A stretch of DNA of 64,000 nt from Pseudocercospora fijiensis CIRAD86 (GCF_000340215.1 NW_006921539.1:2694056-2758055), one strand, 5' to 3'. Shown: positions 47,246 through 57,640, numbered from the stretch's first letter. Notes: generated by a model from the letters alone, not told the origin. Made by a program: numbers and translations.

Positions 47246-47403
47246 GGCCGCTTGGCTCAATGGTAGAGCGTCTGCCTCCTAGCTCGTCCGAATAACGAGC
47301 ACTGGCAAGCAGAAGGTTGTGGGGTGTGTATAGACTATTGTGTGTGTGCCATGTAGGGTCTTGTTGGCTAATATGTCTCACAGTTCGAGTCCCATGGTGG
47401 TCG
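47246..47403 (+). tRNA. tRNA-Arg(CCU) gene with a canonical intron and a 60-nt insert in the T arm
   Basis: The cloverleaf can be drawn. The acceptor arms are GGCCGCT (47,246-47,252) and GGTGGTC (47,396-47,402), pairing with three G-U wobbles. The D arm is GCTC/GAGC. The anticodon stem is TCTGC (47,271-47,275) with GCAGA (47,309-47,313), with CTCCTA giving anticodon CCU. A 26-nt intron at 47,282-47,307 sits at the canonical 37/38 position and forms its own hairpin (GCTCGT/ACGAGC). The T stem GTGGG (47,319-47,323) should be followed at once by TTCGAGT-CCCAT but that lies at 47,384-47,395. The 60 nt between start GTGTGT, contain GCTAAT and end CACAG, like a small spliceosomal intron. The insert's last bases keep AGTTCGAGTCC, so box B is nearly intact. 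A T5 terminator follows. It could be functional with an unusual second intron, or a disrupted gene. Confidence 0.8.
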
Positions 47404-47410
47404 TGCTTCC

Positions 47411-47415
47411 TTTTT
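47411..47415 (+). terminator. RNA polymerase III terminator
   Basis: A run of five T residues eight bases after the discriminator base of the tRNA, the normal Pol III stop signal. Confidence 0.75.
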
Positions 47416-48040
47416 ACTACTTCCGACACTGTTCTGTACCTTCAGAAGAAGTGTAAACTCAGAGGAACTGTACACTATAATCACTGTCCAGCATGTACAA
47501 TTTTGATGGCATCGTGAAAGCGCATCGTGAGAGTGCTTTCAGCCTGATTGACTTTTTGCTGGGCATTTGGCCACGCCATGTGGCCGCTGAAGCTCGAATA
47601 GCAGCTCTTGGAAAAGGGCCCGCATGGAACGTAGCATCGCTCGAATTGTAAATCAGCGATAGCAGCGAGTAGCAACCCGACAAAAAATCGGGGTTCGGAA
47701 AAGTATGATGAAGAAACAGCTGAGCTTCCACTGTGCGACCGAAGGTAATCAGGCTGAGAGCAAGATCGAGGAAACATTCAAGCTCCTACCGCGAATCAAA
47801 TGTCCTCAGGCTGAGCCTCAGACATCTACGACCCTGAGGACGACTGAGGACGATTTGATGCCATTTCATATATCAATAACGGTCTCGACGCTCCCTTTCA
47901 GATTTCATCTCATCAACGAATACAACCACTATCAAGACTCTACCACAGAAGACCATCCCAAAGCTCTTCCAACTCAAGAACACCAACGCTGCAACAGCAT
48001 CAACACACCTTCAAACTCAACACCAGCCACATCAAGCATC

Positions 48041-48409
48041 ATGAAAGATCACACCAACATGGCCTCCAAGGTCAAAGCTCAACGCAACATGCCCAGAAAG
48101 CGCGAGCCCAAGAAACCTCACGCCCACCAACAATGCACACCCGTCCCCGAAGCAGAGCCCACACCAAAACCTTCATCCACCGAGTCTACCGACGTCGAGC
48201 ATGCCAAGAAAAACGCCAGGACTCGCGCCGGTAGAAGGTTTTCCATGGGCCTTGAGCCAGAAGTCGATGTCTTCGATGAAGTCTGGGCTCTCATTGCTGA
48301 GAGAGAGGCGCGAAGACGTGTGAGCGTCTGGGGACACAATGCCGAGGATATGAGAGATTACGATGAGGCGGGAAAGAGAGTTGTTGAATGGTTGGCAAAC
48401 GTGCGATAA
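48041..48409 (+). CDS. Small charged protein of unknown function
   Basis: ATG at 48,041 follows a CA-rich, AG-poor leader (CATCAAGCATC) typical of fungal 5' UTRs, giving 122 residues ending at the TAA at 48,407-48,409. The first half is basic and Pro-rich (PRKREPKKPHAHQQ). The second half has GRRFSMGLEPEVDVFDEVWALIAEREARRR, a likely helix. The same frame is open further upstream to an ATG at 47,705, but that stretch reads like leader sequence, so I prefer the downstream start. No domain is recognised and no signal peptide or membrane segment is seen. It could be a species-restricted gene. Confidence 0.45.
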   Translation: MKDHTNMASKVKAQRNMPRKREPKKPHAHQQCTPVPEAEPTPKPSSTESTDVEHAKKNARTRAGRRFSMGLEPEVDVFDEVWALIAEREARRRVSVWGHNAEDMRDYDEAGKRVVEWLANVR

Positions 48410-49086
48410 GAAGCCTGCTAGGAGGGCTATGGCAATGGTCTGCCTCCAAGGCTTGGATTGAATGAGATTTTGGGATCGGAGTTTGGGAGGTAAATGATTG
48501 ATTGAGAAATTTGAAGTATGGTGGCGTTTTGCAGGCATCTGGGAGAGATTTAGTAGTAACATTATGGAAGGTAGACTGAAATCAAAAGGTGTTGAGAATG
48601 ATTTTTGTGTCGTGCCTCAGGAGTTCCTTATGCTCATAGTGTCGAATATGGTGGGGTGAAATCTGTTCAGATCGTAGGCGGAAGAAACTGAAAGCAGCGG
48701 AGGAAGCTTGGCGCTTCACACTTGATAAAAATTTCCATAGAAGCTGTGGTGAAATGAAGCGAAAATAACGATCATGCCACAATACACTTCTGTGCTGCCC
48801 CAGTTACGGGATTGCATGAATTTCCAGCAGCCCCGATAGCCGGCGAAGCTCATAGGAAGAGGACCCAGGGTACTAACATCGTCGCTCTGCCGCATATGTC
48901 TATCACATTGCATAGCATTAGCGAACCAACGTAGTATTGAACACAATCTCACCAAGTTGATACACATGAAGTACTTCAGCATCCTCAGTTCTCGGCGTGT
49001 CGTCGCCTTGCTCTCCTCTCTTCAGACACTCCCTGCTCACGCTACTGCTTGGTCATCTGGTACCGAGTTCCAGCTCGCCACGCGAA
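48410..49086. other. Intergenic region
   Basis: No supported gene on either strand. It lies between the 3' ends of the small unknown gene and the reverse-strand acetyltransferase. Confidence 0.5.
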
Positions 49087-50266
49087 TCAAGGACTCAGCG
49101 CATTCTCAGGGTGCAGTTCCTTGATCATATCAAACCACCCTCCACCACCAAACTGCGCCTTACTTGGGCCCTTGTTCTCGAAGCCTAACTTCTCATAAAA
49201 TGGTATGAGATGCTCATGCGCAATCAGCGCGGCCCGGTCAGCCACGCCATGGCTCTCAATGCGCTGCAAATACGCCTTCATTAATGTCTTGCCTAGACTC
49301 CGGTTCTGGTATTGCGGCAAAACGGCCAGACTGTGTATGCATACGGTCCTACCTTCCTCCTTGTGACCCAATTTTGGATCGGAATTGCCCGGTGTCGGTA
49401 TTGCCATGTCGGTGTCAGTGACCGTCGGGTTAGTCGTTTTGGTCGCAACGATGTAATGTCATCGTCATCATTTTGGCTGGTTCGACAAATCATTGACATG
49501 AGTCTATGATATGGAGATTTTGGCTCTTTCTTCCGCGGAGTGAAATGCCCATGCTAAGATGGCCACAAAGTGTCAAACGATACTGGAACTGGAGAAGGTG
49601 GAGTCAGCATCAGATGTTTTGGGACAGTGCATGGATGTATCTGAAACGAAGGCGTTGCACAGTCTGCACAGAAGGGGTGGAAGAGTGGAGTGGCAGCGCC
49701 GCACCTTGCTTTTACCACATTGGGCGTCGATGCGTCGCAGCGGATGTCGTGCAGAGGGCGATAGCTCAACGACCTCCTTCTTCCAGGACCATCGTGAGCG
49801 TGGTGAAGGTCAAAGATGGTCACGTGCCGATGTTCCATATCAGTGTCAGCCTGTCAAACGACAGAAGCAAGACGCTACGGAATTGGAAGACAACGCATAC
49901 CGCAAAAGTGTATCACCAACATGTCACCGGGACATCGCTCGTCCCAATCGATCAAAGTGGCGCTGTCTGCGGCGAGGGACTGACCTTTTCTCTCGTACAG
50001 CGTTCCTGGGGCGGAAACGTCGCTTCCTCGAGCCGGACGCAGCTCTCAACATCCGACAGCGAGAGTGTTTGAGTGTAGGGATGGAGCTCGTCTCGCTTCT
50101 CATTGCGCTGTGACAATTCAGTGATGAAGCTGTCGTCGTCGTCGTGGGCATCCACTGGACCAGCTCGCTCGATGTCTTGTTCGTCGTCGTCGTCGCCAGC
50201 CCTGGAAAGTCCAGACATGCCGCTCAGCGTATCATGGTCCACGAGACGGCTCAGATCACGCGGCAT
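49087..50266 (-). pseudogene. GNAT N-acetyltransferase, apparently lacking its middle
   Basis: Two reverse-strand pieces belong to one family of fungal GNAT acetyltransferases. The N-terminal piece (about 50,266-49,985) contains LHPYTQTLSLSDVESCV and FPPQERCTREK, ending at a possible GTCAGT donor. The C-terminal piece (49,458-49,087) has IVATKTTNPTVTD, GRTVCIHSLAVLPQYQNRSLGKTLM, which includes the acetyl-CoA loop (QNRSLGKT in place of Q/RxxGxG/A), ALIAHEHLIPFYEKLGF, and the end FGGGGWFDM. Between them about 525 bp show no GNAT-like sequence in any frame, and the C-terminal frame meets TGA codons just upstream (49,461-49,459) with no acceptor in between. I therefore think the gene is broken. 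An unresolved, strongly diverged exon remains possible. The upstream N-terminal extension is Asp-rich. Confidence 0.55.
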
Positions 50267-51459
50267 TGCGTGAGCGCGAAGGGTCAGAAATGGTGGGATG
50301 GAGAATGGTGGCTGTACTTGTGCGCGGTGCTCGACTTGGTGACACCAAAGTGGTGCTGGCGATCCGCGCCTGCAGGAGTGAGTACAGTGACGTTTGGCCG
50401 TTTCACGCGTGGCGGTATGCTGCACGAGAGTACAGTAGTGCGCATATATGCCACGCGGGCTGATCTTCGCATTCGGCCTGCTCTCCTTCTCCGGCGGAGG
50501 ATGTAGTTCGTTTTGATACAGCATGGTGACGGCGAGACTCTGTTGCGACGATGGCCGTGGCCGTGGGCTCGGGCCGGCGATCAGGCAGTCACGGATTGCA
50601 TTGCGGATCTCAGACGCCGACGTGCTGGTCGACGCGACGGCCAGCGCAGCACGTGAGATGGAGGGGCTAGTTCTAGGGCAAGAGGTGCAGGTGCAGGTGC
50701 AGGTGCAGACTGCAGACTGCAGACGGACTGCAGCAGGACTCGCGGCAAGGCTAGCAGTCCTGATACTACCGGGTCGTTGGATCAAACCAAGGTCGAGCAA
50801 CGACATACGTCTTCACCGCCAGCAGCGCGTGCAGTGCCACGCGAAGAATCCCGTCGTCGAGCGCAGCAACAGCCAGACGCACACCAGCAGCGACCTACGA
50901 TAATAATCCGTATGGCGCCACGGGCGTTGTAGGCTGACGCTGCTTCAGAGTAGCTGTCATAGCCGTTGAGAGTAGTCTGCGTCTGCGTCTGCGCTGTCTG
51001 CCCATTCTATCTCTACCAGTCATCCTTTTTGCCTCATATTCTCGCACGTTCTATTGTTGATTAGATCATCCATCCATCCATTCTTCTTGATTGACCCGAA
51101 CCTACACCTACACCCTGACCCTCACCACCACCAACAACAACACCAGAACCACCCTTCCAGCCCGTCGGACCGCATCGCATCGCAACGCATCGCATACAGC
51201 CGCGCACACGCATCGCCTATTTCCACCTTGTTTGGCGACGGCACACAACATAGCATCGCATCTCACACGCTTGTAGCTTTTGCGACTGCTTCCTCCACGT
51301 CCAGACTCCTGCGTTGCCGCGGGTGTCACTGTCCGGCCGCCGGCCGTCAGCCTGTCAGAAGGCGATCGAGCTTCTGCTTTGGGCGGCTTGCATAAGGCCT
51401 CATAACGCAAGCAAGGAACCACAACAACCAACCCAAGGAAGCCGGACTGAACAGGCAAC
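50267..51459. other. Divergent promoter region between the GNAT and DDI1 genes
   Basis: Contains a GGTGCA hexanucleotide repeat (50,683-50,708) followed by GACTGCA repeats, GTCTGC repeats near 50,980, and CA/CAC- and GCATC-rich leader sequence before DDI1. Open frames here are low-complexity chance frames. Confidence 0.5.
50683..50725. repeat. GGTGCA and GACTGCA microsatellites
   Basis: About four GGTGCA units run directly into three GACTGCA-like units. Located upstream of the acetyltransferase start. Confidence 0.85.
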
Positions 51460-52998
51460 ATGTGAGTACAACTAACCACAGCTTAACCACAGCTTCCCAC
51501 AACGAGCGAGCGATGGTCTCACCGTCAAACATGAACTGTACCACGCTGCAGACACCGCTGCTGACCTTTGTGACCGTGGCAGGCCGCGCATTACTATACA
51601 AATCATCGCCCCGAACCACCAACTTGACCAGGAGCTCATCAACCTCGACCTCCCTCCTGGTCTTTCCATAGCCGACTTGAAGGGCTTCGTCACAGCCGAG
51701 ACCCAAATCCCCTCCAATTCACAGCAGTTCTACCTCAACAACCAAACACTTCGAGGCGACGAAAAGAGCTTAGAAGAGGCGGGCGTCAGAGATGGAGACT
51801 TGATTGCTATGCTCATGAGTCAACCGCGCCAGCAGAACAACATGGGTGGTCAGAGACGTGGTCAGCAGTCGCAGCAGCGGCGAGGACCACCGAACAGCCC
51901 AGAGGAGATCGAGACTACGCGACTGAGCATTTTGGGCAACCCGGCAGCTATGAACCAGATCAGAGAACAGCGACCGGCATTGGCTGCTGCTATGAACGAC
52001 AGCAACCGCTTTCTCGAGGTGTGGCAGGAGATGATGCGGGAAGACGAAGACCGAGAGCGCGAGCGGATGGAGCAGATACGCTTGCTGAATGAGGATCCTT
52101 TCAACATCGATGCGCAGCGAAAGATCGAGGAGATGATCCGGCAGGAGTCGGTGCAGGAGAACCTGCAGTTCGCCTACGAGCACAGTCCGGAGGGTATGCT
52201 TGCTTGATGCACATCTGCGCCAAGGATTTCCCCCAGCTAACGTGTGTTGCAGTGTTTGGTCGTGTGACCATGCTATACATCCCAGTTGAGGTCAACAAGC
52301 ATCCCGTCAAGGCCTTCGTCGACTCTGGCGCGCAGACTACGATCATGTCGCCATCGTGTGCCGAAGCATGCGGCATCATGAGACTGATCGACAAGCGCTA
52401 CTCTGGAATCGCAAAGGGTGTGGGCACGGCTCAAATTCTTGGTCGTGTACACTCCGCCGATATACGAATCGGCAACTCTACCATGTCCTGCTCATTCACC
52501 GTCATGGAAGGCAAGGCTGTCGATCTCTTGCTTGGCCTTGATATGCTCAAGCGATTCCAAGCAATCATCGACCTAGGCCAGAACAAGCTCATTTTCGGAG
52601 GTGGCAACGAGGTGAGCTTCTTGGGTGAAGCCGACATCCCAAAGTCGTTCGAGGAGGCCCAGCAGTCCGAACCGACGATTTCTGGCCCGAATGGTACTGA
52701 AGTTGGCGCACAGTCTGGCACTGTCAAGCCAGCAGGCACTTCTGCAGCGGCGTCGTCTTCAAAGGAGCCAAACGGATCATCATTTCACGGGCAAGGTCAG
52801 GCACTAGGGTCATCGTCAAGCGGCAAAGCTCCAGCTGCGCCAGCTGCTTCAGCGGCTGCCCCAGCTTCGAAAGGCCACTCTGACGAGAAGATCCAACAGC
52901 TCTTGGCTTTGGGATTCTCGAGGCAGCAAGCGATAGCAGCGCTTGACGCTTGTGATGGCAATGTGGAGTACGCGGCTGGTCTCCTCTTCCAGTCGTAG
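51460..52998 (+). CDS. DDI1: Ddi1, ubiquitin-shuttle aspartic protease
   Basis: Exons 51,460-51,461, 51,583-52,193 and 52,253-52,998 give 452 residues. The first exon appears to supply only AT of the start codon: splicing AT to G gives MPRITIQIIAP, the start of the ubiquitin-like domain (residues 1-75). A Gln-rich linker and helical region follow, then the retropepsin-like domain from about 205 with the active-site motif FVDSGAQTTIM (Asp228) and LLLGLDMLKRF. A Ser/Ala-rich linker leads to a C-terminal UBA domain (about 415-452; LLALGFSRQQAIAALDACDGNVEYAAGLL). Ddi1 brings ubiquitinated substrates to the proteasome and can cleave heavily ubiquitinated proteins. The second intron has GTATGC, GCTAAC and CAG signals. 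The split-start model fits the domain start; an alternative 5' exon cannot be excluded. Confidence 0.92.
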
Positions 52999-53591
52999 GC
53001 GTGCTGTTGACGAGTGGTGGACACAGCATATCTGATACCCCAGCTTCCCTATCCGTTGGTAGAAGCTCTGCAATAGCTATTAGCGAAGTACCATTATATA
53101 GAAGGCATTGTCCGGCAAGGCAGGCCTTCGAAAGGCACATCGAGCGCATCAGCTTGGTCGGCGGAAAGAAAAATTAACTCGTTGGCTCTCAACATGCTTC
53201 CGAAGCCCCTCCTTGCGCTCGTGCATGCGGTCATGCGGCCTTTGTCTTGAACCATTCATCCGTCCGGGGAGTTCTCAAGAGTGCGAGCAACAAGAGGATC
53301 CTCCAACTCTCCGACTAGTTATCTTCTCTCCCCTTCCTTGCCATCTCTCGGCCTTGATTTGCTGCCTTGCAGTCCCCCTGTTCGGTCGCAGCGGATAAAC
53401 AGGGCGCCGTGCCGGCGAACCGCGACTTCAAAGTTCACCCTCCCTCACATCAGCACCCACGCCATCGAACACCTGACAGGGGCCATCTCCTCCTCATCGC
53501 TGCTTCGATATCGATATAGCATGATGACAGCAGGCATCTATTCGGCATGACATAAGTCTCTTGGCGCGCCCACCGCTGCTGCCTCGAAAGC
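52999..53591. other. Intergenic region between DDI1 and the RBR gene
   Basis: 3' flank of DDI1 and pyrimidine-rich promoter/leader of the RBR ligase (CT-rich 53,320-53,370). No gene supported. Confidence 0.5.
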
Positions 53592-55580
53592 ATGGATTAC
53601 GTGCCGCTCCCAAGACCGCCGCGTGGGCTTTGGAAGAACAAGGTAGACTTCTTCCGGCCTCTTAGAACAGCTGCGGCGGAAGCTGGAGAGAACATTGCGC
53701 CCCTGCACGATCCTGCTCGACCAAGACGCAGCACTGAGGAACCAGACCTCAAACAACTCAATGCAGCCTTGGCAGCTCTGGTCGACATCTTCCCCGATGT
53801 GCAGCCCGAGGTATTCCGAGAAATGCTCCTGAGTGTCAGTGAAGACAGCAGACTGCAAATCGTCACAGAACATCTACTGCAGAAGAAAGCGAAGTGGGTG
53901 CAAGGAAGATACAGGACTCCGCAGTCATCGCAGGAAAGGACGAAAGTCAAGAAGCGCAGATCATCTGCTGCTGTTTCTCGCGAGCATGGCCTTCTGGAGG
54001 ACGAAGACCTGTTCCGGGGAGAGAATTATAAGAAAGCCGTCAAGCAAGTCTTCCACCAGGAGTTTCGCAATTTGCGCCATTCTACCATTAAAGGCGTTCT
54101 GGCCGAGCAGAACTTCTCTTACACGCTCGCCCGGCCCATACTACAGCAACTTGCAAGTAAATCCTGGAGACTGTCTTTTACGAACTTCTGGCCCAGAAAA
54201 GCCGCATATACCGCTGCAGAAGGTCATCCTTTCATAATTTGGCAGCCCGATGCTCAAGGTGGCCAAGGAGACCCCGCTGTGAGACAGACGGGAAGCGGCG
54301 AGCTCGATCGAGAGCTATACGATCTTTTCGTGGCGCCCATTGTGCTCAGGCAACGGCAAGATCGAGAGCGAGCGGACTATCTCACAGCTAGTGAGCTTAA
54401 TGAGGCCGCGGCCGAAGAAGCGGAAGCTTTGTTCGATTGCGAATGCTGCTTCAGCTCGGTATCCTTCGAGAAGATTGCGACCTGCGACGAAGACTGCCAT
54501 GCGTTGTGCTTGGATTGCATACGTCGTACTGTGAATGAGGCATTGTATGGCCAAGGTTGGTCACGTACTGCACATCTAGGTAAGGCGACCGTACGTTGTT
54601 TCTCGCCGATGTCACAAGATTGTCATGGCGTCATACCGCCTGATCTGGTGCGACGGGCTGTCACTCAAGGCGCAGACAACGAGGATGCGTGGCATGACTA
54701 CCAAGCTCGTATCACGAGTGAAACACTACTGGAGTCTGGCCTTCCACTACAGCGATGTCCGTTTTGCAGCTATGCCGAGAGCAACGAGATTCCTCAACTC
54801 TGCTTGAAGCATCCAAAAGCCCTCTGGTCTCACATCAACTCCAACTTTTACGACAAGCTGTCTCCAGCTATACAGATCCTATTCATGGCGCTCGTGATGA
54901 TGCTAGCTATCCCAATACCAATCTTCACAATTCCACTTCTGCTCCTTGTTGGTCTCGGCTGGTTGGTCATCCACATCATACCAGAAGCAGCAGCTACTTT
55001 CGATCGGTCGATATCACGAGTTCACAAACGCCGACGTGGTATCCGGTTCAGATGTCAAAATTCGTCCTGCATGAAAGTGTCATGCAGTCGATGTCTCGCC
55101 GCCTGGCGTGACCCTCATTCCTGCTTCGAATCTGAAAAGACGTCACTTCGGACGGCAATCGAAGCCTCAGCGACAGCAGCAGTCAAGCGTACCTGTCCAC
55201 GCTGCTACCTGTCCTTCGTCAAATCTAGCGGCTGCAACAAGCTCGTCTGCAATTGTGGCTATACCATGTGCTACATCTGTCGCTCGGAGATCACAAGCAA
55301 AGAAGGCTATGCACACTTCTGCCAGCACTTCCGTCCTAACGGAGGCAGATGTGCCGAGTGTGAGAGATGTGACCTGTATGGCGACGAAGACGAAGAGGCT
55401 GCTATCCGAAGAGCGGCGGAAGAAGCCGAACAGATGTGGAGAGAGAAGGAAGGTGGCAAAGGAAAAGAGCAAGATGAAGTTGCTACGAGGGCTATGATCG
55501 ACGCACTGGTTGGTGAGGGCAAGAAGAGGTGGTACGATGATTTCTTGGACGGCTTGCTGGACGCTGTCATTGCGGATTGA
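53592..55580 (+). CDS. RBR-type E3 ubiquitin ligase with CUE-like domain and membrane segment
   Basis: A single exon of 662 residues. A CUE-like ubiquitin-binding helix bundle is at about 54-98 (LNAALAALVDIFPDVQPEVF). RING1 spans about 283-345 (CECCFSS, CDEDCHALCLDC). An IBR-like region follows (RCPFC at 388-392; FRCQNSSCMKVSCSRC at about 487-501). RING2 spans about 535-580 (CPRCYLSFVKSSGCNKLVC-CGYTMCYIC), with Cys548 in the expected catalytic position. A strongly hydrophobic stretch at about 427-463 lies inside the IBR part and could span the membrane twice. RBR ligases pass ubiquitin through a thioester on the RING2 Cys. The overall order resembles the RNF216/TRIAD3 branch. A charged C-terminal helix follows. 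Substrate unknown. Confidence 0.88.
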   Translation: MDYVPLPRPPRGLWKNKVDFFRPLRTAAAEAGENIAPLHDPARPRRSTEEPDLKQLNAALAALVDIFPDVQPEVFREMLLSVSEDSRLQIVTEHLLQKKAKWVQGRYRTPQSSQERTKVKKRRSSAAVSREHGLLEDEDLFRGENYKKAVKQVFHQEFRNLRHSTIKGVLAEQNFSYTLARPILQQLASKSWRLSFTNFWPRKAAYTAAEGHPFIIWQPDAQGGQGDPAVRQTGSGELDRELYDLFVAPIVLRQRQDRERADYLTASELNEAAAEEAEALFDCECCFSSVSFEKIATCDEDCHALCLDCIRRTVNEALYGQGWSRTAHLGKATVRCFSPMSQDCHGVIPPDLVRRAVTQGADNEDAWHDYQARITSETLLESGLPLQRCPFCSYAESNEIPQLCLKHPKALWSHINSNFYDKLSPAIQILFMALVMMLAIPIPIFTIPLLLLVGLGWLVIHIIPEAAATFDRSISRVHKRRRGIRFRCQNSSCMKVSCSRCLAAWRDPHSCFESEKTSLRTAIEASATAAVKRTCPRCYLSFVKSSGCNKLVCNCGYTMCYICRSEITSKEGYAHFCQHFRPNGGRCAECERCDLYGDEDEEAAIRRAAEEAEQMWREKEGGKGKEQDEVATRAMIDALVGEGKKRWYDDFLDGLLDAVIAD

Positions 55581-55960
55581 TTGCATTGCAGAGCTTCCAA
55601 GCTAGCGCAATGAGCAGACGAGTCCGCAGTGCGTAGGCGAATTGATCTTTATCCCGCAAATTTTCTAGACTGAGTAGAGTGGAATTCTCGATCGTATTAC
55701 AAGGTGTCCGCTCTAGTCTGGACTAGGTCAATAACTGCTCAATGGTAGTCTGACTGCCGTGACAGTCAACCTGCATGGAGCAGCCTCGAAGCGAGTATTA
55801 TTATTATTGGGTGTAGGCGGATGCCAAAGGCTCCGACGCGGAACACAGGCAGGCGTGGAAGAGAACCAGAGCGCCGGCGTAAAGAAAGCCTGCGGCGCCA
55901 GCGAATCCCACGAGACCGCCGAGAGCTACTCTGAAAACCCCAATGAGGTTGAGTATACCT
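55581..55960 (-). pseudogene. Possible truncated membrane-protein gene next to the Harbinger insertion
   Basis: On the reverse strand from the transposon border to a stop at 55,804 the frame reads LNLIGVFRVALGGLVGFAGAAGFLYAG, then LVLFHACLC, then ASEPLASAYTQ, which looks like the membrane C-terminus of a protein. The matching N-terminal part is not obvious on the far side of the transposon (59,465-59,600). It may therefore be a gene cut by the insertion, or chance. The remainder (55,581-55,800) is the 3' flank of the RBR gene with a short (ATT)n run. Confidence 0.3.
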
Positions 55961-56269
55961 AGGGGTCGGATATTCCATTCCTGTAGGTTTCCACCATTCC
56001 TGTATAGAATATCCAACTCGTATACCTCAATATCCGACCATAAGCGTAGGAATAGGATATTCGATATAGTGCACAGGCCTACGGTCGCGGTTTGCCGTAT
56101 TTAGACTAGTTTAGGCTTAGAAAGTCGGAATAGCCTATACCTACTCGAAATCGAGGATTTGACTACTATAATTAGCAATAGCTAAGGAGACCGTATCGTA
56201 GTCGCGTATATAGCCCTTTAACGCGTGTATATATATTGTTATATACCTTTGCTAAATACTATCTCTTTT

Positions 56270-57640
56270 AGCTATTTTATATTAAAGTCGCTATAGACAA
56301 CCCTATTATTCTCGCTCTTGTCGTTAGTGCGGTCGCTAGAGCTACGCTTACTACCTCGACGGCTTTCTAGTACTCGTCGCGTTCTCGAAGCGGTCGGAAA
56401 CGGTAGTATAGGCCTATAAGCGTAGTTTAAACGCTAACGGAGCCCTCGAAGGGTAGGAGGGAGGTGTTTCGGTATCTTAATAGTCCGGAAGACTATTGTT
56501 ATATAGTAACTAGCTTGCGATAGGTAGTATTAAAGGACCTAATTGCGAAGCTCGAGGAAAGTAGATTAATAGGTAATAGCACCGTTTCGACCGCTAAGAA
56601 GACTATAATCTTCTATAACTTCCTAAGGAATAATGCCTTAATTAGGATACTACGAAGGACATATTAGCACTCGTTTAAAACCTTTACGCGCGTTATAAAG
56701 GAAGTAAGTAAGATCTTCTATCGACTATAGAGCGAATATATATAGGTACCGCGAGGTAACGAGTTGCTATACGAGAAGCTATATACCTTCGGCGCTAGTA
56801 AAGAGCCTAGCAAGTTTAACTTCTTCTATAGTGCGCTCGGTGCCCTTAACGGCTCTTATATACCTATAACTTTGTTAGCGGAAGATTAGTCGTCGTAGCG
56901 TAATCGCAAAGGATAGGTTTCTACTAACGTAATAGCGGCCTATAGGTTTAATATAAAGTTGCACTATATTTTAGTCGGTTATAAAGGGTTAGCGGCGGAT
57001 ACTACTATATACGACCGTATAGTAAGGCAAGGCTTTAACGTGCCCGAGAACCGCTATTATCTTGCCGACGCTAGATACTCCTTTAATAAGAAGCGATTGT
57101 TAGTACTATACTAGTCGATAAGGTATTACCTTCGAGAATAGATTAAGTCTAAACTACGGCCGGAGACGAAGGAAGAGTTATACAACCTACGGTACTCTTA
57201 GCTCCGCAACGTTATCGAGCGACTCTTCGGCGTATTAAAGAAGCGGTTCAAAATACTAGCTTAAGGCGCTTATAGAGGCTATTCGCTTATAGCGCAACTA
57301 AGGTTTATTACCGCCTGCTTTGTCCTTTATAACTTTATTGTCGGGCATAGCTCTTAGCCGCTAAACGAAGAGACTTACCTATTCGACGACCTCGACGACG
57401 TACCTTATAATAAGGACGATTATAAAGGGTTGTTAGAGCTAGAAGATAACGATCTAGGCAATGTAGGTCTCGGTAATAAAGGATAGCAATTTAGAGAAGA
57501 TATAGCCGTTAGAATGTAGTTAAGTTACTTGCGTTATCTCGAAATATATAGTCTAGATATACGTAGAGCGTAGGAGAAGGACGAGGAATAGTACGTAGAG
57601 GTCGTAGGCTACCTAGTATATTTAGCGGGGGACGAGAGGG
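56270..57640 (+). pseudogene. PIF/Harbinger transposase relic (DDE_4 type)
   Basis: The forward frame shows LGALNGSYIPI near 56,845, RNRKG and STNVIAAYRFNIKLHYILVGYKG (56,900-56,995), ENRYYLADARYSFNKKRLL near 57,045-57,105, ELYNLRYS*LRNVIERLFGVLKKRFKIL near 57,175-57,260, and FITACFVLYNFIVGH near 57,305. The Asp of the second block (YLADARY) and the Glu of NVIERLFG correspond to catalytic positions; the first catalytic Asp of the family's D-GALDGTHI-type block is changed to Asn in ALNGSY, as RIP of GAC on the opposite strand or the like could do. TAG and TAA stops replace Gln/Trp codons. Confidence 0.85.

Noticed and set aside
47705..48040. Upstream in-frame extension of the small unknown protein
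   Set aside because: Open but with leader-like, low-complexity CA-rich composition; the ATG at 48,041 has better context.
49506..50506. Several forward open frames opposite the acetyltransferase
   Set aside because: They overlap the reverse-strand GNAT N-terminal exon and its upstream region and show no domain; antisense shadows.
51054..51395. Open frame rich in His, Pro and Thr upstream of DDI1
   Set aside because: Low-complexity CAC/CAT-rich leader; translation reflects simple repeats.
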